Assembly: GCF_001597735.1 (NCBI RefSeq)
Contig: NZ_LUTS01000008.1
Span: forward strand, 1 to 64,000
Origin: Neptuniibacter pectenicola
GTDB lineage: Bacteria; Pseudomonadota; Gammaproteobacteria; Pseudomonadales; Balneatricaceae
Reading direction: 5' to 3'
Length of the DNA stretch: 64,000 bases
The position numbers and the translations under genes are program-made. The notes under the pieces were generated by a model. It searched no databases and had not been told where the DNA came from. It worked only from the letters and a program-made list of their open reading frames with translations. Shown in pieces: positions 32,414 to 42,700 of the stretch (positions are counted from its first letter, which is position 1; the number at the start of each line of letters is the position of its first letter).

Positions 32414-34621
32414 TTAGGCTTTTTTAGTGGTCGAGCCGTTAAGTCGGCGAAGCTGGATAAGCGCAATGGACGCTGCAATAAATAGCACTAACCAAGGTGA
32501 TATAGCACCGCCGCCAGAGCCGCTACGGCTGGGTGATACCGCTGCACGGGGTTGGCTTTGGTTTGGCTGGGTGGCTGATCTATCGACAAACATCGGTGTC
32601 TGTTGATCAACACGGTGCTGTTGAGCGGTAACTGGTTGCTGCAAACGAGCGGCTCTGGCCTTCTGCTCTTTTTCAACGCGCTGTTGGTTGCTACGCGTTA
32701 TATTGAGTGCGTTGAAGACCTCATCTCGTACCACGATCATTGAGGTGTAATCCGTCACTAAACCGTATTCAATCGCCGTGTCCGTAATTGCTTGTTCAGC
32801 GTCCTTATCAGCACCTAGGTAATCGATCTCAGCTTGAAGCTCCTCAATCGCAGCATAGGCCCATAAACGTTCAAGTTCGGGGTGCGCTGTCGCGTGCTCA
32901 GGGAGCATAATCTTTGTGTTATAGCGTTTCTCTTTACCATCAATGGTTGCGGTTAATGTGATCTCTGCTTCACCGGGTTGGTAGTAATGACCAAACACTG
33001 TGAGTTGTTGTCCATGATAGAGTGTATTGGCTAGGCGTGGTTTCACGATCTCTTTGCCACGAATACCGGATATTTTTAGGTTGATATTGCGCATCGCGGA
33101 GTGGGTCATTTTTCCTTTGGCCAGCATCAACTGCCCCATAATGTCATCTGCGTTAGAGATCGACATGGCAAAACCATTCGATACGCGGGTCATCTCTTCT
33201 AGCAGTGGGCGATTGGCGCTGTTGCCCATAATAAAAGTAAACAAGCGGGCATCTCTCTTTTCGAGTAGGTGCAAAAATTTAGATTTCTCCGTCTCGCCCA
33301 CATTAGCAACGCCATCGGTGACGAGGATGATTGCGGTGCTGCGGTCGGCCTCTAACTGATTAATGCCCTGTGCTAGTCCCGCGTATAGGTTGGTTCCATT
33401 CCCCGGTTGTACGCTATCGAGTTGAGCCATAACGCGACTAATCGTGTGTTGATCCGCTGGCTGGTAGCCTTGAGTGAAGTTTTGCGCTTGGTTATTAAAC
33501 AATACGATTTTAAAGCGATCTTGTGGGTTTAGTTGCCCAAGCCCTTGGCGAACACCTTCGGTTAAGGTTGAAAATTTACCCTGCATGGACCCCGATATAT
33601 CTAAGACAAACACCCAGTCTCGGCCTTGCGTGATAAGGGGCAGATCATTCCCTGGCGTCAGGGTTAGTTTAAAGGTGCCTTTGCTGCTGTTCGCTTCTTT
33701 ATAGCTCACCATATCTACACTGGCCGGTAGGCCTTGTGCTTGCCTCCAGTAAAGGAGAATGTCTTTATCTAAACGCGTAACGGTTGTCGATTGATTGGGG
33801 CTTTCAGCATCATATTCGCCTGCCGCCTTTAGATCAGTGGGCGCGTCTGTGGTGAGCGTTGCGGTGTTTGATGGCAGTGTGCGGTCATCCCTATTGGGTT
33901 GTTGGGCGGTGATTTGATTAATCAGTGTTGCTTGCCACTCATGGGTATTGAGCTGTTGAAGGTTCGCATGTGGATGCTGGGGCATACGTAATCCATCAAC
34001 GGGATAGCTGGTACGTAGTTTTACATTAAAACTAAAGGCCTCTTCGACGCTTTCATTGCGGCTCCAAAAACTTTGCTTTTCAGCATCCACACCGCCATCT
34101 TCAAGCGGATAAACATAACGACCTATGCCGGTATCTGTTTGGGTGTTTTGTAGGTATACCAGTTTTATTTTGACATCTTGGTTGGCTTTAACCGGAAAAA
34201 CAGAGATATCAAAGGTTTTGTATTTGTCTTTTTCTACAATGGCCGTCGCATGGCCTTGCTGCTTTTCTTGCTCATAAATTTGTCGTGCCTGTTGTTTCTC
34301 TACCACTTCACCGGTGACCGGTTTTCCATCGATCCAATAACTGAACTCACCTACCGCTGCCTTTTCTGGTACAGGAAAGGAGTAGATCGCTTCAAGGTCA
34401 TTAGGGTTTGGGTTATGGAAGGTCTGCTCAATCGTAGTGGTGGCATACATGTCTTCAATAACAACATTAACATGATGGGTTTTGATCTGTAGGTCAGCGT
34501 AACTGGCATTGTTTGGTTTTAGTAGCCCCGCCGCTTCGGTAACGGGAGAGTAGAGTAGCGCAGCACTGAGTCCTAGCGCGACTAAACGTGTTGTTTTGTG
34601 TGTGGTTGTTAAGTTAGTCAT
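32414..34621 (-). CDS. VIT and VWA domain protein with GlyGly-CTERM tail
   Basis: A 735-residue exported protein resembling inter-alpha-trypsin inhibitor heavy chains. A signal peptide (about residues 1-30) is followed by the VIT domain (about 35-165: V-V-I-E-D-M-Y-A-T-T-T-I-E-Q-T-F-H-N-P-N). The VWA domain (about 335-510) has an intact MIDAS, V-L-D-I-S-G-S-M. The last 45 residues read G-S-G-G-G-A-I-S-P-W, a hydrophobic helix, then R-R-L, the GlyGly-CTERM sorting signal. Related proteins are often named marine proteobacterial sortase targets because they carry LPxTG-like tails; here the tail and the adjacent enzyme are of the rhombosortase kind instead. ATG 34621 has GAGGGC 7 bases upstream. 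Probably involved in surface adhesion. Confidence 0.9.
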   Translation of the reverse strand: MTNLTTTHKTTRLVALGLSAALLYSPVTEAAGLLKPNNASYADLQIKTHHVNVVIEDMYATTTIEQTFHNPNPNDLEAIYSFPVPEKAAVGEFSYWIDGKPVTGEVVEKQQARQIYEQEKQQGHATAIVEKDKYKTFDISVFPVKANQDVKIKLVYLQNTQTDTGIGRYVYPLEDGGVDAEKQSFWSRNESVEEAFSFNVKLRTSYPVDGLRMPQHPHANLQQLNTHEWQATLINQITAQQPNRDDRTLPSNTATLTTDAPTDLKAAGEYDAESPNQSTTVTRLDKDILLYWRQAQGLPASVDMVSYKEANSSKGTFKLTLTPGNDLPLITQGRDWVFVLDISGSMQGKFSTLTEGVRQGLGQLNPQDRFKIVLFNNQAQNFTQGYQPADQHTISRVMAQLDSVQPGNGTNLYAGLAQGINQLEADRSTAIILVTDGVANVGETEKSKFLHLLEKRDARLFTFIMGNSANRPLLEEMTRVSNGFAMSISNADDIMGQLMLAKGKMTHSAMRNINLKISGIRGKEIVKPRLANTLYHGQQLTVFGHYYQPGEAEITLTATIDGKEKRYNTKIMLPEHATAHPELERLWAYAAIEELQAEIDYLGADKDAEQAITDTAIEYGLVTDYTSMIVVRDEVFNALNITRSNQQRVEKEQKARAARLQQPVTAQQHRVDQQTPMFVDRSATQPNQSQPRAAVSPSRSGSGGGAISPWLVLFIAASIALIQLRRLNGSTTKKA

Positions 34622-34749
34622 TGTTTTGCCCTCATGAGTGAATGAAGGCAAGGATGGTGTAACTCATACTTAAACAATACTTGTTTGTGGAAAGTTACGT
34701 GATATTGAACTTGACGTATTATATTTTAATACCCACTGCGTAAAAGGTA

Positions 34750-36702
34750 CTACAGGGCGGAGGTTAAGGTGTTATTGCTAATAGACTGAAAGGAGGGACC
34801 AAATTGTTTTATAAGGTGAGTGTAGGTTTGGGGTTTGCTAAACAAGTAGCCCTGTAAATAGTGGACACCTAATGCTTTGAGCTTAGCTTCTTGCTCTGGG
34901 GTTTCTACACCTTCAGCTACAACCTTATAGTTAAGTTCATTGGCCATCAACATGACGGCTTTAACGATGGCGGCGCCATTGGAATCCAATCGATTAACAA
35001 AAGAGCGGTCAACCTTAACGATGTTTACGCCTAAATCTTGAATGACGGATAAGGATGAATAGCCGGTTCCAAAGTCATCGATGGAGATAAATAAGCCTAA
35101 GGTTTGTAACTGTTTGATTGCCTGTAAAAGCTTAGGCTTATCGCTAGAGAAAACAGATTCCGTAATTTCAATATGGAATAGGCTAGCATCAACTTTGTAC
35201 TGATCTATCAACGCTTTAACGCTGTTTACAAACCCAGGGTCTTCAAATTGAACAATAGAGACGTTGATGCAGATTTTAATGTTTAAGCCGTTTTGCATCA
35301 TTGAGTGTTGCTGCTGTATTGCGTTTTCAAGCACCCAGTAGCCAATCTCTCGTATCGCGCCATTTTTCTCTGCTAAGGGAATAAAAACGTCCGGGGGAAC
35401 CGCTTTGCCGTTATGTTCCCACCGCAGTAAGGCTTCTACGGCGTGACATTCGCCATTTTTAGTGTCGATGATCGGTTGATAAACCAGTTTTAGCTGTTTT
35501 TTGGAAACTGCTTTTCTGATCGCTGAAGAGAGTGAAAAGTCACGTTGTACTTTTTCCGCTAGGTCTTTGCTAAAGAGTACATAATCCGCTTTTTGTGTAT
35601 GTTTGTTTTCATACATGGATACGTCAGCAAAAGAGATTAATTCATCTAAAGTTTGACTATGGGTCGGATAAATTGAAATACCAATGGAGGCATTCATATC
35701 AATTTTATATCCATCAAAAATAAAAGGGGATTCCATTACAATGTTAATTTCTTTAGCGATAGAATCCACATCTTTTCGATGGGTTGTTTCTGTCATAATG
35801 ATGAATTCATCACCACCCCAGCGACAAATTAATGCATTGTCGTTAAAATTTTCTTTTAATCGAGAGGCTAGCTGTTTAAGGAGACTATCACCGACATGGT
35901 GCCCAAAATTGTCATTGACGGGTTTGAAACTATCAAGGTCTATAAAAAACACACATAAGTGGCTGTTGGGTGTGTGCTTAATTTGTTGGTTTGCTTCTTC
36001 GATAAAAGCAGGGCGGTTTAATAGCTTAGTGAGTGAGTCTAGCTGGCTTAGTTCTATAATTCTTTCGGTTCGTGATTCAACTTCATTCTTCATATTATTG
36101 AGCAGCTGAGTGTGTTGATACCTAAGCCTGATGGAGTCTAACGTGAACTGAGCCGCTTTTAGTGCACTGAAAAATATAATGCATGAAAACAGTAAGCCTA
36201 AAACCCCCAGCATTTGGAGCTCGGGCTTCCCCGATAGGGTTAAGAGTATTGAATAAGGGATGAGTAAAATTTGAGGGTATAGGAGTGAAATAAATCGATC
36301 ACCGGACAAAACTGTGGACGCGCCTCCCGCTAAGGTTGCGACAATGACCATAGATATACAGAGTTCATAAATATCTGAGCCAGAATAAAAATAGATACAA
36401 TAAAATGCCCAGAGTGAAGCCGTTGATAATGCGCCTATGCGGAATCGAGTGAGGTCACAGGCGGTTCCAAGCTCTCCTTTTTTGGCTTTTATACTCCATT
36501 TGTAGCTTTGAAATAAACGCCACAGCATCACGACTAATACTGCGCTCCACCACGTGAACTTTGCATAGGGGTGATCTCCAGAGTCAAACCAAAAGATGAC
36601 GCCAGACGCTGCAGCCAGCATGATTAAAAAGCTAGCGTATGAGTTTCTATAGAGGAGCTCTAAGCGATCATTGAGTTCAACTTCATTGTTACGAGAATGC
36701 AA
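34750..36702 (-). CDS. membrane GGDEF-EAL protein (cyclic di-GMP turnover)
   Basis: A 650-residue inner-membrane signalling protein. About five or six hydrophobic segments fill residues 25-185. A short coiled region (about 190-218) leads into a GGDEF domain (about 220-380) with intact R-W-G-G-D-E-F, and an EAL domain (about 395-640) with E-A-L-L-R-W, E-I-T-E-S, D-D-F-G-T-G-Y-S-S-L, V-D-R-S-F-V and E-G-V-E-T. Both catalytic sites look complete, so it could make or break cyclic di-GMP; the dominant activity cannot be told. No I-site R-x-x-D is found five residues before GGDEF. It is the second c-di-GMP enzyme in the window, unlinked to the first, and appears to be a single-gene unit. Confidence 0.92.
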   Translation of the reverse strand: MHSRNNEVELNDRLELLYRNSYASFLIMLAAASGVIFWFDSGDHPYAKFTWWSAVLVVMLWRLFQSYKWSIKAKKGELGTACDLTRFRIGALSTASLWAFYCIYFYSGSDIYELCISMVIVATLAGGASTVLSGDRFISLLYPQILLIPYSILLTLSGKPELQMLGVLGLLFSCIIFFSALKAAQFTLDSIRLRYQHTQLLNNMKNEVESRTERIIELSQLDSLTKLLNRPAFIEEANQQIKHTPNSHLCVFFIDLDSFKPVNDNFGHHVGDSLLKQLASRLKENFNDNALICRWGGDEFIIMTETTHRKDVDSIAKEINIVMESPFIFDGYKIDMNASIGISIYPTHSQTLDELISFADVSMYENKHTQKADYVLFSKDLAEKVQRDFSLSSAIRKAVSKKQLKLVYQPIIDTKNGECHAVEALLRWEHNGKAVPPDVFIPLAEKNGAIREIGYWVLENAIQQQHSMMQNGLNIKICINVSIVQFEDPGFVNSVKALIDQYKVDASLFHIEITESVFSSDKPKLLQAIKQLQTLGLFISIDDFGTGYSSLSVIQDLGVNIVKVDRSFVNRLDSNGAAIVKAVMLMANELNYKVVAEGVETPEQEAKLKALGVHYLQGYLFSKPQTYTHLIKQFGPSFQSISNNTLTSAL

Positions 36703-36888
36703 TATAAAACTCCATTTACATAAAAAACATTCTTTATATCAATATAAAAAAACGATTAGAACGTATTCTAAGCCACGTTAACTTGTACTGAATGTGTGTT
36801 GTAAGTGTATTCCTAGATTCGTTTGCCCGCCAGTAGCGTTTGGTTGAACAGTGTTGGTGTTTGCTGCTTCTTATCCCTATGGGACGGC

Positions 36889-37620
36889 TTACTTGCTCAT
36901 CTTTTTGAATAAAGAGTATTGCCACTGGCGGATGGCTAATACCATGGTTGTGCCATTTTTTTGTTGGCTTGGGGCGGCGTGATCTTCCTGCATCAGTTCA
37001 TTAAATTCAGCGGCTAAACGTTCCATCTTCTTTTGTAAGCGAGCATTCGAACTGTCAGTAAGGATCGCATTAGTGACGATGAGTTTTTCGTTGGCTTTGT
37101 CGAAACGTGAACTGAAAAAGTCCTGCTCTACCTTCTCTTGAAAAAACTGCTGTATTGGGCCGTTAGGGAGCCAATGAAAGTTCGGGGCTACCAGTAGTTT
37201 GACCCGATTGTTAGGCAGTAAATCTATAATTTTTAATCGATCTAGCTGTGCCAGTTTTTGAAAACAAACGGCCTCAGGAATATCGTAGCTGTAGATAATA
37301 TCCTCATAAGACATCCCGCTTATAACGCTTACAGTGATTAACAGCAGGGTTAAATCGTTAGCGATTTCCTTTTCCTGCTCCCGTGTTAACTGGATTAACT
37401 GATGTTGCTCTTTACTCATCCGTTGTACTAATTCAGAGAGCTCGATATTAAGCATGTCACAAATCAGTTCTAAGCGTTGCAGGGTGAAGTTTTTATCAGC
37501 AAAGAGCCGTTTGACGGAGGCTTCACTCAGTTCTAAGACGGTAGCCACATCTACATAGGTTTTTCCGTGTGCTTTCAGCTCGCGCTTCAGCGTATCGATC
37601 AAGGGGCCTGCCTGTGCCAT
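36889..37620 (-). CDS. XRE-type helix-turn-helix regulator with uncharacterised C-terminal domain
   Basis: A 243-residue protein. The N-terminal Cro/CI-type helix-turn-helix (about residues 8-65) reads T-Y-V-D-V-A-T-V-L-E-L-S-E-A-S-V-K-R-L-F. The remaining ~175 residues are mostly helical, with no domain I recognise; they include a second winged-helix-like stretch (F-Q-K-L-A-Q-L-D-R-L-K-I-I-D near 119-132) that may sense a ligand. Similar proteins are found across marine gammaproteobacteria without assigned targets. It is divergent from the RIO kinase gene, with a 171-base gap. The role is unknown. Confidence 0.8.
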   Translation of the reverse strand: MAQAGPLIDTLKRELKAHGKTYVDVATVLELSEASVKRLFADKNFTLQRLELICDMLNIELSELVQRMSKEQHQLIQLTREQEKEIANDLTLLLITVSVISGMSYEDIIYSYDIPEAVCFQKLAQLDRLKIIDLLPNNRVKLLVAPNFHWLPNGPIQQFFQEKVEQDFFSSRFDKANEKLIVTNAILTDSSNARLQKKMERLAAEFNELMQEDHAAPSQQKNGTTMVLAIRQWQYSLFKKMSK

Positions 37621-37791
37621 AAATAAGCCTTAAAAGAGATAGGGAATCAATTGGTTATCTTATCCGAAACAGTGATTGCCCGTCAGTAATCGTTTAGCGA
37701 ATGACGGTTATACAAAAAGATCAGCGGATAAAATTGCTTCTTTTCATTTCATATAGTTTCATATGTACTCTAATCCATGTATAAGGGCACC

Positions 37792-38646
37792 ATGAAAATC
37801 CCTAAAAGAATACAACCACTTGTTGATGACGGTCTAGTCGATGAAGTTCTCAGGCAGTTAATGAGTGGAAAAGAGGCGGTAGTGTACGTGGTACGTTGTG
37901 GATCAGAGATCCGTTGTGCCAAAGTTTATAAAGAAGCGAGTAAACGTAGCTTTAAACAAGCAGTACAGTACCAAGAAGGCCGCAAGGTACGTAATAGCCG
38001 TCGTGCGCGCGCGATGGAGAAAGGCTCTAAGTTTGGTCGAGACCAGCAAGAAACACTTTGGCATAACGCCGAAGTTGATGCGCTGTACCGTTTAGCAGCG
38101 GCAGGGGTCAGGGTTCCTGAGCCTTATGGCTGTTTCGATGGTGTTCTGCTAATGGAGTTAGTTACGGACGATAATGGTGAAGTCGCACCGCGTCTTAATG
38201 ATGTGGCGATGAGTGCCGAGCAGGCGCTAGCCGACCACGCCGTTGTTATTCGCGATATCGTGAGAATGCTGTGTGCCGGTTTAGTCCACGGCGACCTCTC
38301 TGAATTTAATGTGCTAGTTGATGCCTATGGCCCCGTTATTATCGACCTTCCTCAGGCGGTTGATGCGGCAGCCAATAATCACGCCCAATGGATGCTCGAG
38401 CGCGATGTTAATAATATGCGAAGCTATTATGGACAGTATGCACCTGAACTATTAGATACGCAGTATGCAAAAGAGATCTGGGCGCTGTATGAAGAGGGCG
38501 ATCTAACCCCCGATACTGAATTGACGGGGTTATTTGAAGAGAGTGGCGAAGCTGCCGATGTTGATTCGGTTCTGCTTGAGATCAAAGAAGCATTTGCCGA
38601 AGAGCAAGAGCGCCTCGCGCGTATAAGTGATTCTGAAGAGCCTTAA
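37792..38646 (+). CDS. RIO1-like serine protein kinase (PA4780 family)
   Basis: An atypical protein kinase of the RIO fold, cytoplasmic, 284 residues. The ATP-binding region has S-G-K-E-A-V-V-Y near residues 24-31 and a catalytic Lys in C-A-K-V-Y-K. The catalytic loop is V-H-G-D-L-S-E-F-N near 167-175, and the metal-binding Asp is in I-I-D-L-P-Q-A near 185-191. Bacterial RIO kinases have unknown physiological targets. AAGGG (37783-37787) favours ATG 37792, which also matches the usual M-K-x-P-K-R-I start; ATG 37777 is less likely. Confidence 0.92.
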   Translation: MKIPKRIQPLVDDGLVDEVLRQLMSGKEAVVYVVRCGSEIRCAKVYKEASKRSFKQAVQYQEGRKVRNSRRARAMEKGSKFGRDQQETLWHNAEVDALYRLAAAGVRVPEPYGCFDGVLLMELVTDDNGEVAPRLNDVAMSAEQALADHAVVIRDIVRMLCAGLVHGDLSEFNVLVDAYGPVIIDLPQAVDAAANNHAQWMLERDVNNMRSYYGQYAPELLDTQYAKEIWALYEEGDLTPDTELTGLFEESGEAADVDSVLLEIKEAFAEEQERLARISDSEEP

Positions 38647-38656
38647 TTAACGTTGG

Positions 38657-39598
38657 TTAAGAGGGGGCTTTAGTTACATGATGGGGTAGCTGAGTCGTTT
38701 TAAAATAGTCCTGTAGCATAATCATCATTGTTTCTGCGGCAGGACTTAGCGCGCGACCTTTACGTGTAATTATGTAGATTTTTCGTTGTAGCTCAGGTGA
38801 GTGCAAAGGCATAAATGTTAGCGTTGAAAAGGCGCTCGTACTGGCCGCCAGTGCCGGAAGTATAGAAACACCTAGACCCGCTTTTACCATATCTGCCAGC
38901 CCTGCTGGGGTTGAGACCTCAATCAATGGGCTTTGGGTATTTAATCCCAGATTGTTTTCCCTTTCTAATTTATATAACTGCGAACGGGTGCCGGTGTCCT
39001 CGGTTAAATGGATTCTTGGTAGTGAACTCACGTGCGCCCACTTCAATTGCACCGCTTGGCTTAGAGGGTGGTCTGAGGGGAGGACAATACCGTACTGATC
39101 CATTAACACCGGTTGGTAGTTTAATTCCGGTTGGTTCGAATGATTACCACCTAAGCCAAAATCCACATCATTTTCTAATACCCGTTGTTCGATGCCACTC
39201 GCATTATCATCGCGCAGGTAAAGTCCTATATTGGCATAGGCTTGATGGTAGGATTTGATAATCTCAGGCAGCATTCTGCCAATCATTGAGGGCGATGCCG
39301 CAATGCCGATCTTGCCTTTTTGTTGCGAGGTGGTCGCTTTTAAGTCATTAAACGCGGTATCAAAATCGGAGATTAGCTTTTCTGCCACTGGGAAGAAGTT
39401 TTCCCCTTCGCCGGTTAGCATAACGCGGCGTGTTGTGCGGTCAAACAGCTTCAACTCCACCTGCTCTTCGAGCTGTTTTATGGTGGCGGTCAGTGTTGAT
39501 TGAGTCAGGTGCAGGTTTTCGGCAGCCCGTGTAAAACTGCCACTTTTGGCAATTTCAGTGAAAGCACGTAGGTGGCGTATAGATATATTATTCGACAT
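38657..39598 (-). CDS. LysR-family regulator divergent from ydiJ
   Basis: A 313-residue LysR protein. The winged helix (about residues 5-63) reads A-F-T-E-I-A-K-S-G-S-F-T-R-A-A-E, then S-T-L-T-A-T-I-K-Q-L-E-E-Q-V, with an effector domain over about 90-295 (S-P-S-M-I-G-R-M-L-P-E-I). The gene is divergent from ydiJ with an 18-base LysR-like box between them, so it probably controls that dehydrogenase in response to a hydroxyacid. That ligand is inferred from the neighbour. ATG 39598 is preferred to the TTG-type start at 39604. Confidence 0.9.
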   Translation of the reverse strand: MSNNISIRHLRAFTEIAKSGSFTRAAENLHLTQSTLTATIKQLEEQVELKLFDRTTRRVMLTGEGENFFPVAEKLISDFDTAFNDLKATTSQQKGKIGIAASPSMIGRMLPEIIKSYHQAYANIGLYLRDDNASGIEQRVLENDVDFGLGGNHSNQPELNYQPVLMDQYGIVLPSDHPLSQAVQLKWAHVSSLPRIHLTEDTGTRSQLYKLERENNLGLNTQSPLIEVSTPAGLADMVKAGLGVSILPALAASTSAFSTLTFMPLHSPELQRKIYIITRKGRALSPAAETMMIMLQDYFKTTQLPHHVTKAPS

Positions 39599-39613
39599 AA
39601 CCAATTAATTAAT

Positions 39614-39648
39614 AGAATTTTATCGTTTGATTGATAAATAACAATTCT
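39614..39648. promoter_or_regulatory. candidate LysR operator between the regulator and ydiJ
   Basis: Nested palindromes: TTATC-N8-GATAA (39620-39637), containing a T-N11-A core, inside AGAATT (39614-39619) and AATTCT (39643-39648). It lies 16 bases upstream of the regulator start and about 100 upstream of ydiJ, the usual place for autoregulation plus divergent activation. Confidence 0.6.
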
Positions 39649-39748
39649 GCATCATAGCACCCAATATCACAAATTTGAGCAACAACCGCGATATAAGCCT
39701 GATTTTTGAGCAGATCAGCGCTGCGGTTGTCTATAGAGGTCCTAAAAG

Positions 39749-42700
39749 ATGATCCCTCGTCTTTCGCAAGTCGAAACCACTGACGCCCTGTATCTTGATT
39801 ATATTGACGCACTTAAACAAAACGGTTTTTCCGGTGACCTAAACCCCGATTACGCGAACCGTATTGTGTTATCAACGGACAACAGCATCTATCAAATGCT
39901 GCCGCAAGGCGTGTTATATCCTCGATCTACAGAGGATTTGGTACTTATTGCTAAGTTGGCGGATGAGACGCGGTTTGCCGAGGTGAAATTAAGTGCTCGC
40001 GGCGGTGGTACGGGGACAAACGGACAATCATTGACCGACGGTTTGATCGTTGATGTTTCCAAGCATATGAATCAGGTACTCGAGATCAATGCAGAGGAGC
40101 GCTGGGTACGCGTTCAGGGCGGTGTCGTAAAAGACCAACTGAATCGCGCGCTAAAACCTTATGGTTTGTTTTTTGCGCCGGAGCTATCCACCAGTAACCG
40201 TGCAACCATTGGCGGCATGATTAATACCGATGCCAGTGGTCAAGGCTCTGTTATGTACGGCAAGACCCGTGACCATGTGCTTGAACTTAACTCGGTGTTT
40301 CTCGGTGGAGAGGTGTGGTCTTCGGGACCTATTACAGACGACGAACTGGCTGAGATCAAAAAGCGTGATGACAAAGTCGGCGAGGTGCATCGTCAAGTTG
40401 ATGCTATTTTTACCGAAAAGAAAGACCTGATCGATGCGAAGTTTCCCAAACTTAATCGCTGTTTAACCGGTTATGACCTTGCCCATATCCGCGATGAGCA
40501 GGGCTTATTTAATCTAAATTCTGTTTTGTGTGGTGGTGAAGGCTCCCTCGCGTTTATTGTTGAAGCCAAACTGAATGTGTTACCTATCCCTAAATATGCC
40601 GCGCTGGTTAATATCAAATACGATAGCTTTGAAACCTCATTACGTGATGCGACAGACTTAATGAAGTTTAACCCAACATCAATAGAAACCATTGATTCTA
40701 AAGTACTTAATTTAGCAATGGGCGATATCATTTGGGACACAGTCAGTGCTTATTTTCCAACAGAAGCGGGTGAGCCTGACATTAAAGGGATCAACCTCGT
40801 TGAATACACATCGGATGATGAGGCCGCATTAAAAGCCGATGTTGCAAAGTTAGAAGCCCATTTAAAGACGGTTGAAGGTGAAACGGGTAAGAGCTTTGGT
40901 TTCTCGGTTGTCTATGGTGCGACCGAAATTAACAAAGTCTGGGCCATGCGTAAAAAATCGGTTGGCTTGTTAGGCAACGCCAAAGGTCAGGAACGCCCGA
41001 TCCCTTTTGTTGAAGATACCGCGGTTCCACCAGAAAACCTTGCTGACTTTATTATGGAGTTCCGCAAGGTGCTAGATGATAGGGAGCTGGCATACGGCAT
41101 GTTTGGTCATGTTGATGCTGGTGTGCTTCATGTGCGCCCCGCAATCGATATGAAAGATGAGCATCAGGAATCGTTAATTCGTGAGGTTACCGACCAAGTG
41201 GTGGCGCTTACCGTTAAATATAAAGGGCTGCTCTGGGGGGAACACGGCAAAGGGGTTCGGTCTGAATACTCGCCTGAATTTTTTGGTGAGCTATACCCCG
41301 AACTTCAAAAGATTAAAGCCGCGTTTGATCCGCGAAACCAAATGAACCCGGGTAAGATTGCGACCCCTGCAATTGGGGGGGCTGAACTGCTTAAAATTGA
41401 TCAAGTGCCAACCCGTGGTCAGTTTGATCGTCAGATCAGCGCTGCTGTGCGGGAAGAGTATGATTCAGCGATGTTCTGTAACGGCAATGGGGCTTGTTTT
41501 AACTACGATCCGAATGATGCGATGTGCCCCTCATGGAAAGGGACTCGGCAGCGTATTAATTCGCCTAAAGGTCGTTCATCGCTCATTCGTGAATGGCTTC
41601 GCTTAATCGAGAAAACAGGCACTAACCTACAGACGGAATCAGCTAAGGTTAAAGCCCGTTCATTTTTTACCTCGCTACCGAGTCGGATAAAAAACACCTT
41701 ATCTAAGCAAAAAGGCGAAGAGTACGACTTTTCCCATGAGGTGCATGAGTCAATGATGGCTTGTTTAGCGTGTAAATCTTGCGTTGGTCAGTGCCCCATT
41801 AAGGTTAATGTTCCCGATTTTAGAGCGCGTTTTTTAGAGGTGTACTACGGGCGTTACTTACGTCCAGCTAAGGACTATATGGTGGGTAGCTTAGAGTACA
41901 TGATTCCATGGCTGGCTAAGTTTCCAGCGCCTTACAACTGGGCGATGAAAAACCGGGCACTTAAAGCGGTTTTTCGTAAACATGTCGGCATGGTTGATAG
42001 CCCAGCGATCTGTACCAATAGCTTAATCTCTGGCATGAAAGCCCGTGGTGTTCAGTTTGCAACGCCAGAGCTGATAAAAGGCTTAAGTATTGAGGAGCGT
42101 GATAATGCGGTTATTATCGTACAGGATGCGTTCACCAGTTATTTTGAATCTCAGCTTGTCTTAGATCTGATTGATCTTTTAACGGGCCTAGGTTTTTATG
42201 TGTTGATGGCGCCCTTTAAACCCAACGGTAAGCCACTGCATGTGCATGGCTTTATGAAGGCGTTTGAGAAGGCGGCTGAATCTAACGGTGCTATGCTTAA
42301 AGCCTTAGACGAAACAGGCGTACCGCTCATCGGCGTTGACCCTTCCATGACCTTAACTTACCGCCAAGAGTACGGTTATGTCATACCTGAAAAAGAGCTA
42401 CCTAATGTGCAGCTGATTCAGGAGTGGTTAGTAACACATACCGATCGTCTTAAAACGTACAACTCGCCGCATCTGCCTAGTGCCGAGTTTAAATTGCTCG
42501 CGCATTGCACCGAAAAAACCTCGGTGGCGCCATCAATTCGCCTCTGGCAGGAGATTTATGAGGCGATGGGGCAAAAGCTAAGTATTCAAGCGGTCGGCTG
42601 TTGCGGCATGTCGGGGACCTATGGGCATGAAACCCAAAATGCCGATACATCCAGAGCGATCTATCAGTTAAGTTGGGCTGATGTGGTGAATGCGCCGGAG

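Noticed and set aside
38911-39258. 115-residue plus-strand frame within the LysR gene
   Set aside because: Antisense shadow; no family signature.
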